Notes: generated from the letters alone by a model not told the origin. A stretch of DNA of 64,000 nucleotides from Rhyacophila brunnea (GCA_022495005.1 JAGYXB010002044.1:558001-622000), one strand, 5' to 3'. Positions 1-12,243 are shown, counted from the first letter of the stretch. Translations and numbers: made by a program.

Positions 1-1939
1 TTTATAGAGCAATGTGGAACAAGTCTTGCCAGGTGATAAATAAAAAAAGTCGGGTGATGGGTACTTATATATCTAAAATAATTAGGTACATTGTATATAT
101 TTTGTCGGTCACCAACTGAAACATATATGGGCACAATTTTTTACTTGAGTTGATTATAATTGTTTAGGCATAAAGCCCATTGACGCAGCAAGTGCGGCGC
201 TCGCGCAAAATTTCTACAAGTGGCGCGTAAATCATCAAAAATACAACGTAATCAAATACGCCAGCGCCCACTGGACTTGACGATGCCTTGCGCCCCGCCT
301 GCCGCATGAGTCACCGTTTTCGCTTCTCGGCGATACGATTTAATGAAAATACAAAGAAGTCCATTCATTGAACACGGCTACCAAAATTACGCTGCTCGAG
401 GCGTCGTCGATCGACGGGCGAAAAGCAATTATTTTATAACAGGGAACTCTTTGTTCCGTGTCCTATATTTCGCTGGTTGAATAATGTCGTCGTAAATATT
501 AATTACAAACCCCGAAATAATATAATATTTTTATTGCTTTGTTATGAGAGGCGCTGTAATAATAATTATTTTGTGCTGCTTGGGCCACTTATTACATAGG
601 TAAAGGGTAATGCGCGGCGAGAGACGTGTGATTATGGTTATGAATAAACACTTCATACGCCGACTTCGCCCGCTCGACGCGTTCTATGGGCACCATCGCT
701 AAGTATGGCAACGCCACGTATCAGTCATTAAAATGTTATATTGCATTCATCAATGGTTAAAACGTGAACAATTAACGACGGACGAAATTTTACTTTTCTC
801 ATCGTTATAAAGTTGAAATTTGGATGTCAAAAATAGCACTAAAATTACACGAAAGGCCATGGCGAACAATAGAGATAAAGATCTCCCATCAGACCCGTAT
901 GAAAACGTAAAACGGGCATATTAATCACCGCGTCTAGCCGAAGATAAGAATTACATTATTATATAAACGAGTATCTACTTAATGGTTTTATAATAAACGA
1001 CCTCCCAACTGAACTGAACGCCTGCCATTTTTTTTACCTTCTCCAAGTTGATTGAAGATTCGCATGCAATCCGAAGCACAGTAGTGATACTCCAATACTT
1101 GCGCAAGTTTATAGGCAGACAGCAGCTTGCAACTGCCTCTTTTAGGAGGGGGGAATTACGGAAAACGGAAAGAGGAAATAGAGAGGAGACTTTGAGGTTT
1201 CGCGGGAGGGAGGTCGGGGTAAGTGCGGCTGTTCCTCAATCAGTCGAGGCGCGACTGCCACACAGTCAACAACGTAACAAAGCCGTGTAATTCTCATTAC
1301 ATTATTATCTTATTTACAAAACACTTATATCGCGCGTGACTGGACGTTTTGTTTGTTTACGAACCAAAACGAAAAATAAACTCAAAAAGTGAAGAATTCT
1401 ATCAAAAGTTTTTAAAAGACAACATTTTTGACATTTTATAAGCATTGGTTTTGGTCTTCTTCTTATCCAGTGTCTGCGGTTTTTACGGCTTGGAGCGATT
1501 TACGAGTTTTTTGTGCGTGAAACGAAAATTTCGTGATTGGTGAAAACGTCGTAAAGTGAAGTGAACTTTACGATTTTTGCGGCAGTGTATTTATTGCTAA
1601 GTCATTGGACTTAAGCGGTTTTCGTTCTGGAAAAAGTGCAGTTTAAAAAAAGGGCACTTCTAATAAAATTATTGTGAAAATTTAAAAATAAATAAACTGT
1701 GACAGTATCGTATTCTTTAGTATGTTTTTTAGATACGAATCAGTCAAAAACAGTAAAAAAGAGTAATTGTTTTACCTGTTCACTTGAGAACTTATTGATG
1801 TCGATGGTCAATTACTGATAAAATTAAAGATAATTATTTTAATAATAATATGAATCAAAAGAAGCTGATAATATTACAGTGTAATTGATTAATCTACGGA
1901 AAATAACCATTAAAATAAATAATTGTGATTTTAAAGAAA
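1..1939 (+). promoter_or_regulatory. Upstream region and probable 5' leader of the 1940 gene
   Basis: This stretch lies directly upstream of the only convincing gene. Positions 180-460 and 1190-1290 are clearly richer in GC and CpG than the surrounding DNA, as expected of a promoter-proximal or conserved regulatory segment. From about 1320 to 1939 the sequence is AT-rich with stop codons in all frames and several upstream ATGs, compatible with a long untranslated leader or with an upstream intron. I cannot fix a transcription start, a TATA box or splice sites with confidence. An 80-codon frame at 1048-1290 is arginine-rich and low in complexity and is not annotated as a gene. Confidence 0.3.
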
Positions 1940-2485
1940 ATGGCGATGACTACTTGTTATCCCAGTAGCTATGTCCAAAACACTCGCCCTCAAATCGAAA
2001 CATACCAGCCTCAGCAGTATAACACTAAGCCACGTGTACCGCCCCCAGACTACACCATCCCTCTGCACGTGGACTGCAGCGTAGAGTACGAGCTGCCCGA
2101 GTGCGCGAAGCCTCCCCAGGGTGTCAAAGTAGAACCACTCCTAATGATACACCCGTGTCACTTTAGGAACCTCGAAAGGCAGAGACGCCGGCCTTTCGAG
2201 AACAATCTACCGCTGAAAAACAACAACAATGTCATTCAAAATTCACCCAAAATGAGAACTAACCAACATGTGATAGCGAATAACAACTACAGCTGTGATT
2301 TTAACGTCAACAGTAATAATCTAAATAATAATCCATTTGATTACACGTCTAATAACAGTGCGCGTTATAATGCTCGAACAGGGGTCGTGAGAAACCATCC
2401 TTATGCTCCGCCGTGCGCGTCTAGGTGTCCAGAACTGCCCCAGTATACCCTTCAACATCACCCGACGTTAATCTACAACGTTTAA
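1940..2485 (+). CDS. Conserved-looking hypothetical protein, 181 aa, single coding exon
   Basis: This is the best protein-coding candidate in the window, and I do not recognise its function. The first in-frame ATG is at 1940 in a strong context (AAAATGG); an in-frame GTG at 1925 is not a plausible eukaryotic start. The frame runs uninterrupted to TAA at 2483-2485. Residues 1-32 are rich in Gln, Tyr, Pro and Thr. Residues 33-92 look like a constrained core: a proline-rich entry, an acidic VDCSVEYELP segment (44-53), the hydrophobic EPLLMIHPCHF (65-75), then a basic run ending in RRRPFENNLP. Residues 94-145 are Asn-rich and probably disordered, and the tail (160-181) has three Pro/Cys/Tyr motifs. 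There is no signal peptide, membrane segment, zinc finger or enzyme motif. GC content is higher than in the flanks, and poly(A) signals lie just downstream. The basic stretch suggests a nuclear or regulatory protein, but that is inference. It may have a non-coding 5' exon further upstream. Confidence 0.72.
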   Translation: MAMTTCYPSSYVQNTRPQIETYQPQQYNTKPRVPPPDYTIPLHVDCSVEYELPECAKPPQGVKVEPLLMIHPCHFRNLERQRRRPFENNLPLKNNNNVIQNSPKMRTNQHVIANNNYSCDFNVNSNNLNNNPFDYTSNNSARYNARTGVVRNHPYAPPCASRCPELPQYTLQHHPTLIYNV

Positions 2486-2514
2486 TCCTACGCTAATCCT
2501 ACTTTGTTAAAAAT

Positions 2515-2621
2515 AATAAATGTGATAGATAGTCCATCATAATGGTGTATTTACGTGTTATTATGTATCCGAAAAAATATTTTATTAGTTTTTTTTTCGC
2601 ACAATAAAATAACATAATAAA
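2515..2621 (+). other. Poly(A) signals of the 1940 gene
   Basis: Canonical AATAAA hexamers occur at 2515-2520, 2603-2608 and 2616-2621, within 140 bp of the stop codon. The pair at 2603-2621 follows a T-rich tract and is the most likely 3' end. AATAAA is common by chance in DNA this AT-rich, so the assignment rests on position. Confidence 0.4.
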
Positions 2622-4125
2622 TGTGAACAAGTGTATTTTAGTGCCCTTTGGATAAATTTCAGTTACTGTACTGCATATAAATGACCTTTGGATAACACTG
2701 CTTCGTTGAATTTTGGATTTTGTATCTTTAATAATTGCATTTTTTTCATTTTGACTGCATTGCTATTTATGCACATAAAAACAATATAATTTATGTACGA
2801 TTTTCGTGGATATTTTTTGGTTACATAATATTATTATTTCTTTTCTCATACCTACAATAAATTACTAATTCTATCATACTTTTATTATCTTCAGAGTTTT
2901 AGCCAATTTACTTTTTACATTATGTTCATTTGAATAGGCAGGTGGCATACGTGGTATTAATTATATTAAATTGGTACTGATAAGTAGGCACAGATTATTA
3001 CACCAGACTAAAATCGATAATTGCTACACAATCATTAAAAAGTTTATAAATTTAAAATTCAAAATGTAATAATATCTATGGAAACGTTCAGTACGTTTAT
3101 TCATTTTCGTAAATATGCAATTTACGAAATTATAATTTCAAATTCAATGACCTCTGTATTGAACGGACATTAGATAATTAAACAAGCAACATGTCGACAC
3201 CAAAATGTCAAAACGGTCTTAAGTACCTTTGGATAAACCTTTTGTTAAAAGTCTTTTTGTCAGTTAATGAGCAATACGTATAAAAATATAACTTTTCAAG
3301 AAATATAATACACTTATTATGGGGCTTTATAATGTTTGTTTGGTTCATTTTGGGCTTAAGAATTAGTTTAGATGAAAGCGTTACTGATCTCGGGGTCTAT
3401 TATACATTGTGGAAATAGTAGATAAGTACCTACTTGAAATAAATAACATAACAAACGAAATTAGTTGCTTTTCTTTGGATTTGATGGAATTGTGGAAAAT
3501 AAAGCCAAAGCTAGGCTTAATTGTTTAATAGTACGTATAAATATCCTCATTGGCGACGTGGCACTAAAGAATTTTTATAGATACTCATCGTACATCTCGA
3601 CAGCCTCCAGTATCCTAATGCTCCGTTTCTTCATTCACTTGAATGTCTTAATGCGTTTATCGATCGTTTTATAAAATATAGTCCAATATAATATATACGC
3701 CACGCTGAGCAAAGAAATAATTATTCCTATAATAATTTTCCAATAAAAATTTGAGAGCGCAATGCATTTATACACAGGATGGACGAATTGTTGGAGCGGC
3801 CGTCTATGACGTGGTAGTTCTCTGATCGTAGGTTTTCAATTAAGTATGTAATATTGACCCAGTGCAAAAACCGAATGAGTTGGGATAATTGACTAACAAC
3901 CATTCTTCTCAAAAAGTATTTTAATGTAACCTTCATCTTATAGATGCATATTATATTATGCTAACTGTTGGGTACTTGGTTACATTGTATGTTGACGTAT
4001 AACGATTTTCCATTTAGTACCATTTCAAGGATATATGGAAAACCATATATTATTTTAACTGTTTAAAATGTTCATTTAATAAAATAATTTAAAAGATTTG
4101 CTATTTGTCGTTCTCTCATGGCTGA
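2622..4125. other. AT-rich non-coding stretch
   Basis: I see no gene, RNA or recognisable repeat here. The two 69-codon frames at 3465-3674 (+) and 3727-3936 (-) have no motif and fit chance in AT-rich DNA. Confidence 0.6.
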
Positions 4126-4127
4126 GG

Positions 4128-4660
4128 ATCATTATCACCCTGTAATTCAGTCATCTTTTGACCGATCATGATTCTTCACCCCTCTCGGTCTGTTACTTCT
4201 CTCAGGGCAGAGTGAATGCTATCCCCACTAAGCTCCTACATTTGTTCATTCCAATTCGTCTTCCCTGGAGGCTACCCAATACCACCAGTCTCTCCAGGTA
4301 ATCCAATAAGAATAATTTGTCCAAAAAAACTTCAGAATGCATCTCAGACATATTGTCGAGAGCCGTTACTTTATCTGGCGTATCTGGATGATTGATTAGT
4401 TCGTTCTATGCTATGTTCAAGAAATACTAAGTATTCGGCACAACACCGAATTTCGAAGCCATCAATAAAATTATTGCTTTTCGCTCCCTTGCATTCAGGG
4501 TCCATGACTCGGAATCATACATAAATATCGAGAACATAATAAAAATTCCTCGATCCTTCCATATACTTGTGAAGACGTGTCATCGCATTTTTCGCAATTT
4601 GTGTCTGCCTTCGTATTTCTGCTTCACATCCATTCTTTCCACTAATAGTCAATCTCAAAT
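4128..4660 (-). pseudogene. Degenerate non-LTR retrotransposon reverse-transcriptase C-terminus
   Basis: Read on the minus strand, the higher-coordinate end encodes EIRRQTQIAKNAMTRLHKYM, which matches the segment following the catalytic core in insect endonuclease/reverse-transcriptase elements (usual pattern EIRRRIxxAKxAFxRLxK). Further along, after several frame changes and stops, traces of the usual C-terminal region can be followed: a YLERLVVLG-like piece and finally REVTDREG, resembling the conserved end pattern (AxDRxxWR). The catalytic domain and 5' half are absent, as usual for 5'-truncated non-LTR copies. Decay is heavy, so the clade is uncertain. It is not functional. Confidence 0.6.
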
Positions 4661-4905
4661 ATTATAATAATCTCAGATATAAAGGATATATTATCCTTCT
4701 TGTAATTTTTTGACGTTGTTTTATAAAAAAAGACACTCAATTCAATAATTCAATATTATCCTTGTACGCAAAGTTTATCAAACCTAGTAGAGTAGAGTAC
4801 CTATACGTTTTATAACTTTGCACTTTTTACTACACTTTTACGTATATTTGCCTGATTACCTCGCATAAAATTAGATCAAATGATATTCACTTGTATTAAT
4901 ATATG

Positions 4906-4976
4906 TCATCATCATCATCAGCCGGGGTCAATCCACTACTTCTTCCAACTCTCTCGGTCCTGTGTCGTTCACTGCC
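4906..4976 (-). mobile_element. 3' end of a non-LTR retrotransposon with a (GAT)n tail
   Basis: On the minus strand a short open piece ends in PRELEEVVD, then a stop, then a (GAT)n microsatellite. This arrangement (a basic or acidic C-terminus, a stop, then a trinucleotide tail) is typical of the 3' ends of several insect non-LTR families and recurs at 52.5 kb in this window. Only about 70 bp remain. Confidence 0.5.
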
Positions 4977-5268
4977 ACGTATATGTAGCAATAAATAAAT
5001 AAATAGATACCTACTATCATTTATGTAAAAAAAAAAAATTAATATACCAAGTACATATTATTAGAGCCAGAGTGCAAAGTTATGAAGCATATAGGTACTC
5101 TACAGAGTACAGACCGACATGTATTTACGTCTGCCTACATACAAATAAACAATATATACTTAAACCTTTATAAAATATGTTTAGAAACGTGAAAATGCTT
5201 TAATTCCGCTTCGGATAGAAAACTAACTAACAAGAAAATGTGGATATGTTTATGGAAAATATTTTACA

Positions 5269-6235
5269 TTATCATCGGAAGTAGCGACACGTGGTCATGC
5301 GGAAATGCATTTTTTTATGATGTGGACTATCCAAACTACTTTTAATTTTATATCAATGTTTGCAGATGTGAATGTGTGACGTGTATTTTTGTATAGCGGC
5401 AGAGGTTTTCCAATACATACAAGACTATATTATTATTTCTATTAAATTCTATACTTACCTACTAAATTATATCTTTTCAATACTTAAAGTCACCGGTTGA
5501 AAAAAATAAAGGTTGTCGGTAATGATTGATCATCTCCGAAGATATAAATAAAATAATATTTTTTAATCGGTTTTTTTTTGTTGTTTTTTTTCTTACGAAC
5601 GCTGACTGATTGCGTTGTTGATTCAGTTAACAATTTTCGAGAAATTTATACGTACCATGATAAACAGCTTTTAAAATAAAAACATGTTTTTTTTATGTTA
5701 TCAACATCATCATCATCAAACATAGACTGTATAAAAGGCTGACTATGTCGATGTAACATTTACCCAGGTGCTTATATGGTTGCCAAATAAAAATGTTACG
5801 ATAAGAATGTTAAACAAAAATGTCGTGTCACATAATTTGGGTATGTGTCTACATATGCGATATGCACTCAAATGATATTATATTATCATAAAAAATGTAT
5901 TTGGTACGAATTACTCTTGTATGAAACGTTAATCATTAATTACATATATAAATAAATGCATCGGAAAACGCTCGCTATTAAAATTCTTTTTACTTTAGGT
6001 ATGTATGCCTAGTCCTAGTGTATCCCTACCAAGATACATACATCCGTAAAGAAATTATAAAATGATTTTTCAGTGTTAAAACCCACGTTTATTATTTGTT
6101 TGAAACTCACGCACGTCCACATCTGTAATATTATTAATATCAAATTAAATGTATTTTAGACAATCCACATCGTACAAATTTGCGTTCGTTAATCAAAGTA
6201 ATATTCCACAAGACAGGCGTCGCTACTTCCGATGA
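5269..6235. repeat. Pair of inverted ~120-bp repeats, 730 bp apart
   Basis: The segment 5269-5383 is repeated in inverted orientation at 6108-6235. Shared landmarks in order are ATCATCGGAAGTAGCGAC, GATGTGGA and TGCAGATGTG/TACAGATGTGGA, with AT-rich spacers of similar length. The spacer contains a (CATCAT)n run near 5703 and no open frame longer than chance. It could be a DNA transposon with long, diverged terminal repeats, or two separate head-to-head insertions. No convincing target duplication is visible. Confidence 0.5.
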
Positions 6236-7590
6236 AATAGTAAAAAAGATCCCCAAATGGTCACACTTGCTTGCTTGTAAGTACATTTCTACGTGGCTTC
6301 TGGTTTGGAATATAAAAACACGGACATTTGTATGTTTTTATACAGTGTGTAGGTACCTATTTGTTTACGGATAGTTGTATCTCGGTCTAAACTCTAGATG
6401 ATATTAAGGTTTAACTTTTAACTCTATGGCGTACTGACGATGGATTTATAGCTCAAAACAACTGATAACATAAACAATTCAAATATTGAAGACTTTACAT
6501 AAACTTTGCTTCAAACCATTATAATTGAGTGCCTACTACATTTCATTAATAATTCATATTATACAATTAATTAAGTACCTACCTATGATTATTTAAAAAG
6601 AGACACTGAAAAATATTACCTTAAATTAATGGACGTCGCTTGATCTATAAATACATAATTCTGTTTAATTTAATTTTCTAAATAACACAATCACGAGGTT
6701 AATTTTCATAAATTATGTAATATGTACCTAATAATAGCATTAGTGGGTAATTAATAAAAGGATCACAGAAATATCTAGGCTTATGTTGTGATCTCACTGA
6801 AAAGCGAACCCGGAACTATAGGATGCACAATGTTTTACTTACGCACTGGACTACACTAGGGGTTATTTATTATGTTGTGGGTGTTTTAACAAACTCCCCA
6901 AGGTAAAAGCAGTTTCAATTGGTTATTCAAACACTAAAGGCAGAGTTTCACTACCATCGTATATCGCGCATAATCGGCCCGGAGGATATCCTTGCATACA
7001 GTTCTAAGTAATACTCGCAGAGTTACGTTGTAGGTGGTTTTACAGTTAAGTAGAAACACCATAGTATTATAATTCGAGATAAAAACAAGTTAATAACAAG
7101 TATACTTAATTAACTTGTCAGTTCAATAAAAATGCAATAACTTTGAAAGAGTTATTAACAAAAATACAGATAAAATAAAATAAGACTTTTTAGTTGAAGG
7201 AAGGCGATTTTAAAAGTTTAACATAATAATTATTGGCAGAGACGTGAAATCCTGGGGCATAATTTTTCGTCCATACAACTTTTTTACGTTTGTTTTTGTT
7301 CAGTAATCGACACACGCCGAGTTCATAACTGTAGACGTAGAGCTCGATATTACTGAAAACGTTTCAGTTTCATCCCTTGTGGTTGGATTATTTATCATCA
7401 CTCCAACGTACGGCCAAAACAATTCAGCTTTCACGTATAATCGCGATGTTAAACGCCCTAAACATACCACCCTTAATATTATATTATGAGATAGTAATAT
7501 AATTTGACCAATCATTCAATGTATTAAGTTTATTTGAGTATTAATTTAAATATGACATACTGTAGTACTAATTCAACTTAGATTAACAAT
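6236..7590. other. AT-rich non-coding stretch
   Basis: I see no gene or clear element. The open frames at 6180-6374 (+) and 7300-7515 (-) have no recognisable motif. Confidence 0.55.
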
Positions 7591-7758
7591 AATCAGTACC
7601 GGTTTCGTCTGATTGTCAACGGTAGGTATACGTAAATATGTTAAAGCAAAATTATATATTAAAGATATGTGCAATAATGAAATTAAATTCTCAGATTTTC
7701 TCTGAATATTTGTTTTATTGTATATTGTACTTTGAAGCGAACGAAACCGGTCTTGATT
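7591..7758. repeat. Short element with ACCGGTTTCGT terminal inverted repeats
   Basis: The left end AATCAGTACCGGTTTCGT (from 7591) is matched by the reverse complement of the right end, which reads AATCAAGACCGGTTTCGTTC. The interior shares an AAAATTATATATTAAAGATATG-like stretch (quoted in part) with the larger relative at 17159-17874. It is probably a deletion derivative of that family. No clear target duplication. Confidence 0.5.
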
Positions 7759-7971
7759 ATTATTAAACTAATTAGAATTAGTACCTTGATAATTAATAGC
7801 CGTAAACGAAAATATTTTAGTGTATTTTATTCTGATCAACTATTTTTTTTATTCAACGAATAAGACACAAGATATGAGAATATAATACTATGTATATATA
7901 TATTGAATATACATAATTTAAAAACTTATCATGTAAATACACACTAGTAAAATCATTTTGTAGAAAAAAAT

Positions 7972-8047
7972 ACGACACCCGACGGGACTTGAACCTGTAT
8001 CTGCTGGATTCACGCCAGTATGCTTTTCCAATTAAGCTACGGGCATC
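7972..8047 (-). repeat. tRNA-like sequence (degenerate, SINE-head type)
   Basis: On the minus strand this reads as a tRNA-like cloverleaf. The acceptor arms GATGCCC and GGGTGTC pair over 7 positions, allowing G-T pairs. The D-stem is GCTT/AAGC. The internal promoter elements resemble box A (TAGCTTAATTGG) and box B (GGTTCAAGTCC). The anticodon loop CGTGAAT lacks the T expected at position 33, arguing against a working tRNA. A diverged sister copy with the same flanks lies at 17552-17628, so this is a repeat containing a tRNA-like module rather than a unique tRNA gene. Confidence 0.6.
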
Positions 8048-9045
8048 TTGGTTAATTACGATGATTTTAACTATTAGTTGTTATATGAAATGCTTATCGA
8101 ATTGCTTTATGTTGGCTATCGGTTTTAGTATAATAAATTAAAGTAGGTATCACTTAAATCAATTTATTCAATTAAATAATAAATAACATTTTTATGTATT
8201 CACCTTTTTAAGTTTTGTAAAACGTCTAATTATAATGAGCGGTATAAAACCTGTTAGTTTTGAAGTCCGATAATAATATGTAGTTTAAATGTAAAAGTAC
8301 CGTTATAATAAAATTAAGTAGATTCTGTAACTGCGGGGTTCCGTGCCACTCACTATACTAGCTGCATAATCAAAATGGTATAGTCATGTCATGATCGTTA
8401 GCTGTTTTTAATGATAATGGCAAATATTTTTTTTCTCTTGTTCGCTTATCTTTCTATCGGATGTAATATACGATACGTTTTCCTCACGTCAAATAATACC
8501 TGCTATCATATAACTATACACATTTTGCGTCATTATGATAGCTATCGATTATACCTGTCGTAAAATGAGACCCATTAAATACACCGTGTTTCAAATGTAA
8601 ATGAGTAAATTATTAAAATCAATACAAAGGCGAATGAATATTCATTTCTGACATTATAATAATTTTCGATCAAATCTCTCGTAATTAATTGTCTGCTTTC
8701 TAAAAGAATGAAATAAATTTAATGTAATAATAAAATACTTAAAATATCAGTCAGTAATAGTTCATTAAATCCTGATAATACAATAATCAATCACTGATCT
8801 AATTCTGCGTATAGGTTTTAATAAATCCAACCCAACATTACATTGTTCCCTTTATCAGTCGCCGGTTTAAGGACTTGAAAACCCTAATTTTGAGACCCTC
8901 ACGATAAAAAATAAAATAAAAACCATTAATTCTATCTACCTAAACGTACCTAGTAAAAATATCAATGTATCTCTTTTCCAGAATCACATTCCGTAACCTT
9001 TTTTATCATTATTGAAGATGACATTGCTGACACGTAATAATATTA
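8048..9045. other. AT-rich non-coding stretch
   Basis: The first ~70 bp continue the homology with the flank of the 17.6-kb tRNA-like repeat. Beyond that I see nothing recognisable. Confidence 0.5.
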
Positions 9046-9049
9046 GTAT

Positions 9050-9528
9050 CCATTGAGTGGTTATGTTATAGGCCCATTTGATGTTTAGCTGTATGGATAT
9101 TGTTATGACTCGGGTAATATTTTAATTAGTACTGAATTTGGAAGAAATACGCAAATGGTCATGCGATATAATTAGCATATTATTTAAATGTGGTAATTAA
9201 ATATTAATTAACTGGTCAGCAGTAAGTGAGTTAATAATTGTATGACAGGTCTGAACTAACAGTTTCTACGCCACCTTTTAAAATCCTCTGACGAATCGAT
9301 TGCGCCATCAGTACTCGCGTGGTTATGTAATATGCTGTAGGTTCTTTTGATGTTATTTTCCGGGATTTTGTTATATCTACTTTGGTTAATATTTAAATGT
9401 ACTCAGCTTGTGTGAAATACGTATCTTTAAAAAAAAAATGATGTCACTGAACAATGGTATGACTAGTTTGTACTGTTCCGAGGTCCCCCTTTAAATATTC
9501 TGACCAATCGATTGCGTCATCCGCGTCA
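9050..9528 (+). repeat. Diverged tandem duplication (about 260-bp units)
   Basis: Two successive units share ordered landmarks: GTGGTTATGT, TTTGATGTT, a TTGTTAT segment, GAAATACG, then GTATGAC and finally CGAATCGATTGCGCCATC in unit 1 against CCAATCGATTGCGTCATC in unit 2. Unit 1 spans about 9056-9309 and unit 2 about 9319-9528. The units are well diverged with several indels. No coding potential is visible. Confidence 0.5.
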
Positions 9529-9529
9529 A

Positions 9530-11135
9530 AGAGAATCGCCGCTGCTTTTTCAAAGTATTGACAATAATAATTATAAACATTACATATACTCGAAACTAAA
9601 TTTCGGCACTCATACCTAACCCCTTATCCGTACCAAGTAATAAACTCATTATAATATAAAAGGGTATCAAACAACCAAACGAATACTTTAATTACTTATT
9701 CATACAGCATTTGTGCCAATGATTAAAAGGACATGGAGTTTATACTTAATATTGAAAGTATTAGCAAAAAAATATAACACTTAGACCTTTAAGTGTCAGT
9801 TTTATTTATTATTAATAGGTACATACTTTATACTAGTATTTCTGTTTAATTGGCAAATAGAGAGATTTAATAATATCTTAAAATCTATGAATGTCCAATT
9901 TGCTAGCCGCTATCAAAGCGAAAAACACGCTGACATATTTCGAACAATACTCACATAACAATCTTGGCGGATGACCAGACAGCAGCGAGTCGAAAACTGG
10001 TTGTTAACTATGTACATATCTAATTATGTTAATATTATTAGTGCCATTAGTTGGTTGGAATTATTTTTAAAATACCTGTAGGTACTGTGCATGCATGAAT
10101 TTCCAAGATAGGGGCTAATTTATAATCACATTGTGGTTTTGTGTCTAATAATCTTCCATTCACTGCAAGCGTTAACAATGTTCGAAAACAGACGTTTATT
10201 TTGGGAGGATTTTCCTCGTTTCTCAGTCTCAGTTAACAATCAAAAAAATCACCAATTCAAAATGTTTTAATGAATATATAATAATATGTACATATACACA
10301 GTTACTTGATTCAAGTTATTTTTGCAATTTGTTTCAATTAAATTTAACGTCAGAATACATTGAATTTTGAAGAAATATATCTTAAGGGACTATTTTTATC
10401 AATGGACTTGGCCCAATAGGTGATGCATTATCTAAAGATTCTAAAGCCAACTCTTCGTGTGTCTCTCTCGTGGACCTTGACGTTTCTTAGTATTTTTCTT
10501 AATAAATATTAGTTTCTTGGCCTCCGGCAGTATTAGGTCTAGTGTTACCCCACATACTACAAGTATTTATCACCTATTATTTTAGAATGAAGCTTCTAAT
10601 TCATTTTACTAATTTCGCATCCTCGTCGGTATAAAATAGATTGACGTAATCCCCAATCAATTGGAACCAGTGTTATTTTTAATTTGCATACTTGCTGCGC
10701 GGAATTAAATATTATAATAATATAAAATTCAGAAATAATATCCATTTTTTGTCAAAATAAAATACATGGTAGTAGGGTAGATGTGTACCTATTTTGTTGC
10801 ATTAACTAAAACTATAAGCGAAATGTATTTTAAAAATTGCCAAGCCAGGACAAACAATTTAAAAAAAGTTGTAATCGTTTATTCTAAAATGAATTTAATA
10901 TTTTGAGGGTAGTTTTTAAAAACTATAAAATAAAAAATGTAGGCATAATATTAGGCACTGGAGCCCTACAATATAATATTAATGTTACCAATAAATTATG
11001 GTCTAGATACTTTTACTTAAAATCATTAAAAAAACAATTCGTTTATTTTCGTGTTTTTCTTATAATTAATTATGCCTTCGAAGAAAGTTGTGGAGAATGA
11101 ATGATACACGGAGAATTCTATGTAGAGCTAATTCT
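9530..11135. other. AT-rich non-coding stretch
   Basis: No gene or identifiable element seen. The 65-codon frame at 10903-11100 is Lys/Asn/Tyr-rich and fits chance. Confidence 0.5.
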
Positions 11136-11140
11136 ATGAG

Positions 11141-11539
11141 CAGTGTTGCACACTGTCATTCATAAAAAATGTCAGATGGGATAAGAAAATAAATTAGTTG
11201 ACAGAAAAAAAAATGCTAATTTTTCACAGGATTGAAAAGAATTTAGTACTTATATCAAAAAGTAAGTCATAATTATTTTGAACCCTGTTTTTATTATTGA
11301 GAAATTATTGTTTTGTAAATAACAATTTGGACATCACTTAAATAATGTTGTAGGTAACATTTATTTTATTGCTAAGTTAGGTCAGCGTGTTTATGGTGTA
11401 ATCTGTGTTTTTAATGAGAATTTTAAAGTTGCTTACTGTGTCGAAAAATACTAGTTTAGTGTCATATGCCAGAAGCGTATTTTGCAAGCTAATAGACGCC
11501 TATTGAAAAATGCTAGATCTGGCAAGAAATGCAACGCTG
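11141..11539. mobile_element. Possible hAT-like non-autonomous element, CAGTGTTGC-type end
   Basis: The left end starts CAGTGTTGCACACTGTCA and the reverse complement of the right end starts CAGCGTTGC. The right part contains AAAAATGCTAGATCTGGCAA, nearly identical to a segment at about 63.1 kb inside a related element with the same end types (62793-63145). The flanking 8-mers do not match here, so the boundaries are provisional. Confidence 0.4.
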
Positions 11540-12020
11540 TTTGGAAAATACATTTTATTTATATCTTGGAAAACTCTGCATACTAATCAAAGATGAATAT
11601 GTATGTATCAATCTACATTCTACCTACATAATGGTATGAAAATGCCACTATTGTTCATAATATGTTATGGGACATACAATATACCTACTCTATAATGGTA
11701 TTCTTCCGCCCGTATGATGTTGAAAAAGAACTACACGCGAATGTATTACAGTTTGTTGCAGAACTTGTTCGTAAAATACTCGGAACATGTACCCGCTTTC
11801 ATGTTCGCGAATGCGTGTACTAATTTCTATGTAATCATTAACTATGCCTCATTATGTTAGTCTAATTCACAAGCATCGAGCTGTACATTTTCCTTTAGCT
11901 TCCATAGCATAATATAAAAAATATACACACTCAATTACTTGGCGGTTAACTTTTACTATACGAGTAACAACGCAGGTAAATATATACATAAGTACATAGA
12001 GTGAGCTTTAACAATTTGGC

Positions 12021-12243
12021 ATATCGATCTTCTAACATTGATACCTCGTATCTGACATTCAATATTTTGACGTTAAAATGTTAAGTATATAAAAACTATT
12101 AAATGAAATTAAATAAAAACAAGAATATGCTTAACCTAGTGTTTATTTAATTTGGTTTCCTGATTTTTTATTACGTTTTAATTCCCCCTATCGAAAATAT
12201 TGAATGTCAGATACGAGGTGTCAATGTTAGAGCATCGATATTA
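12021..12243. repeat. Foldback element with ~50-bp arms
   Basis: The arm 12021-12071 (ATATCGAT, then CTAACATTGATACCTCG and TATCTGACATTCAATATTTT) is repeated inverted at 12191-12243 with about four differences. The ~120-bp AT-rich loop has no open frame. This is a MITE-like foldback; no unambiguous target duplication could be called. Confidence 0.6.

Noticed and set aside
1048..1290. 80-codon plus frame upstream of the 1940 gene
   Set aside because: Arginine-rich product of a GA-rich tract with no motif; it lies in the probable promoter or leader region.
4907..4921. (CAT)n as an independent microsatellite
   Set aside because: It is the tail of a minus-strand non-LTR fragment, as at 52494-52508.
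7972..8047. A functional tRNA gene
   Set aside because: The anticodon loop lacks the T expected at position 33, and a diverged sister copy with the same flanks exists at 17552, so it behaves as a repeat.
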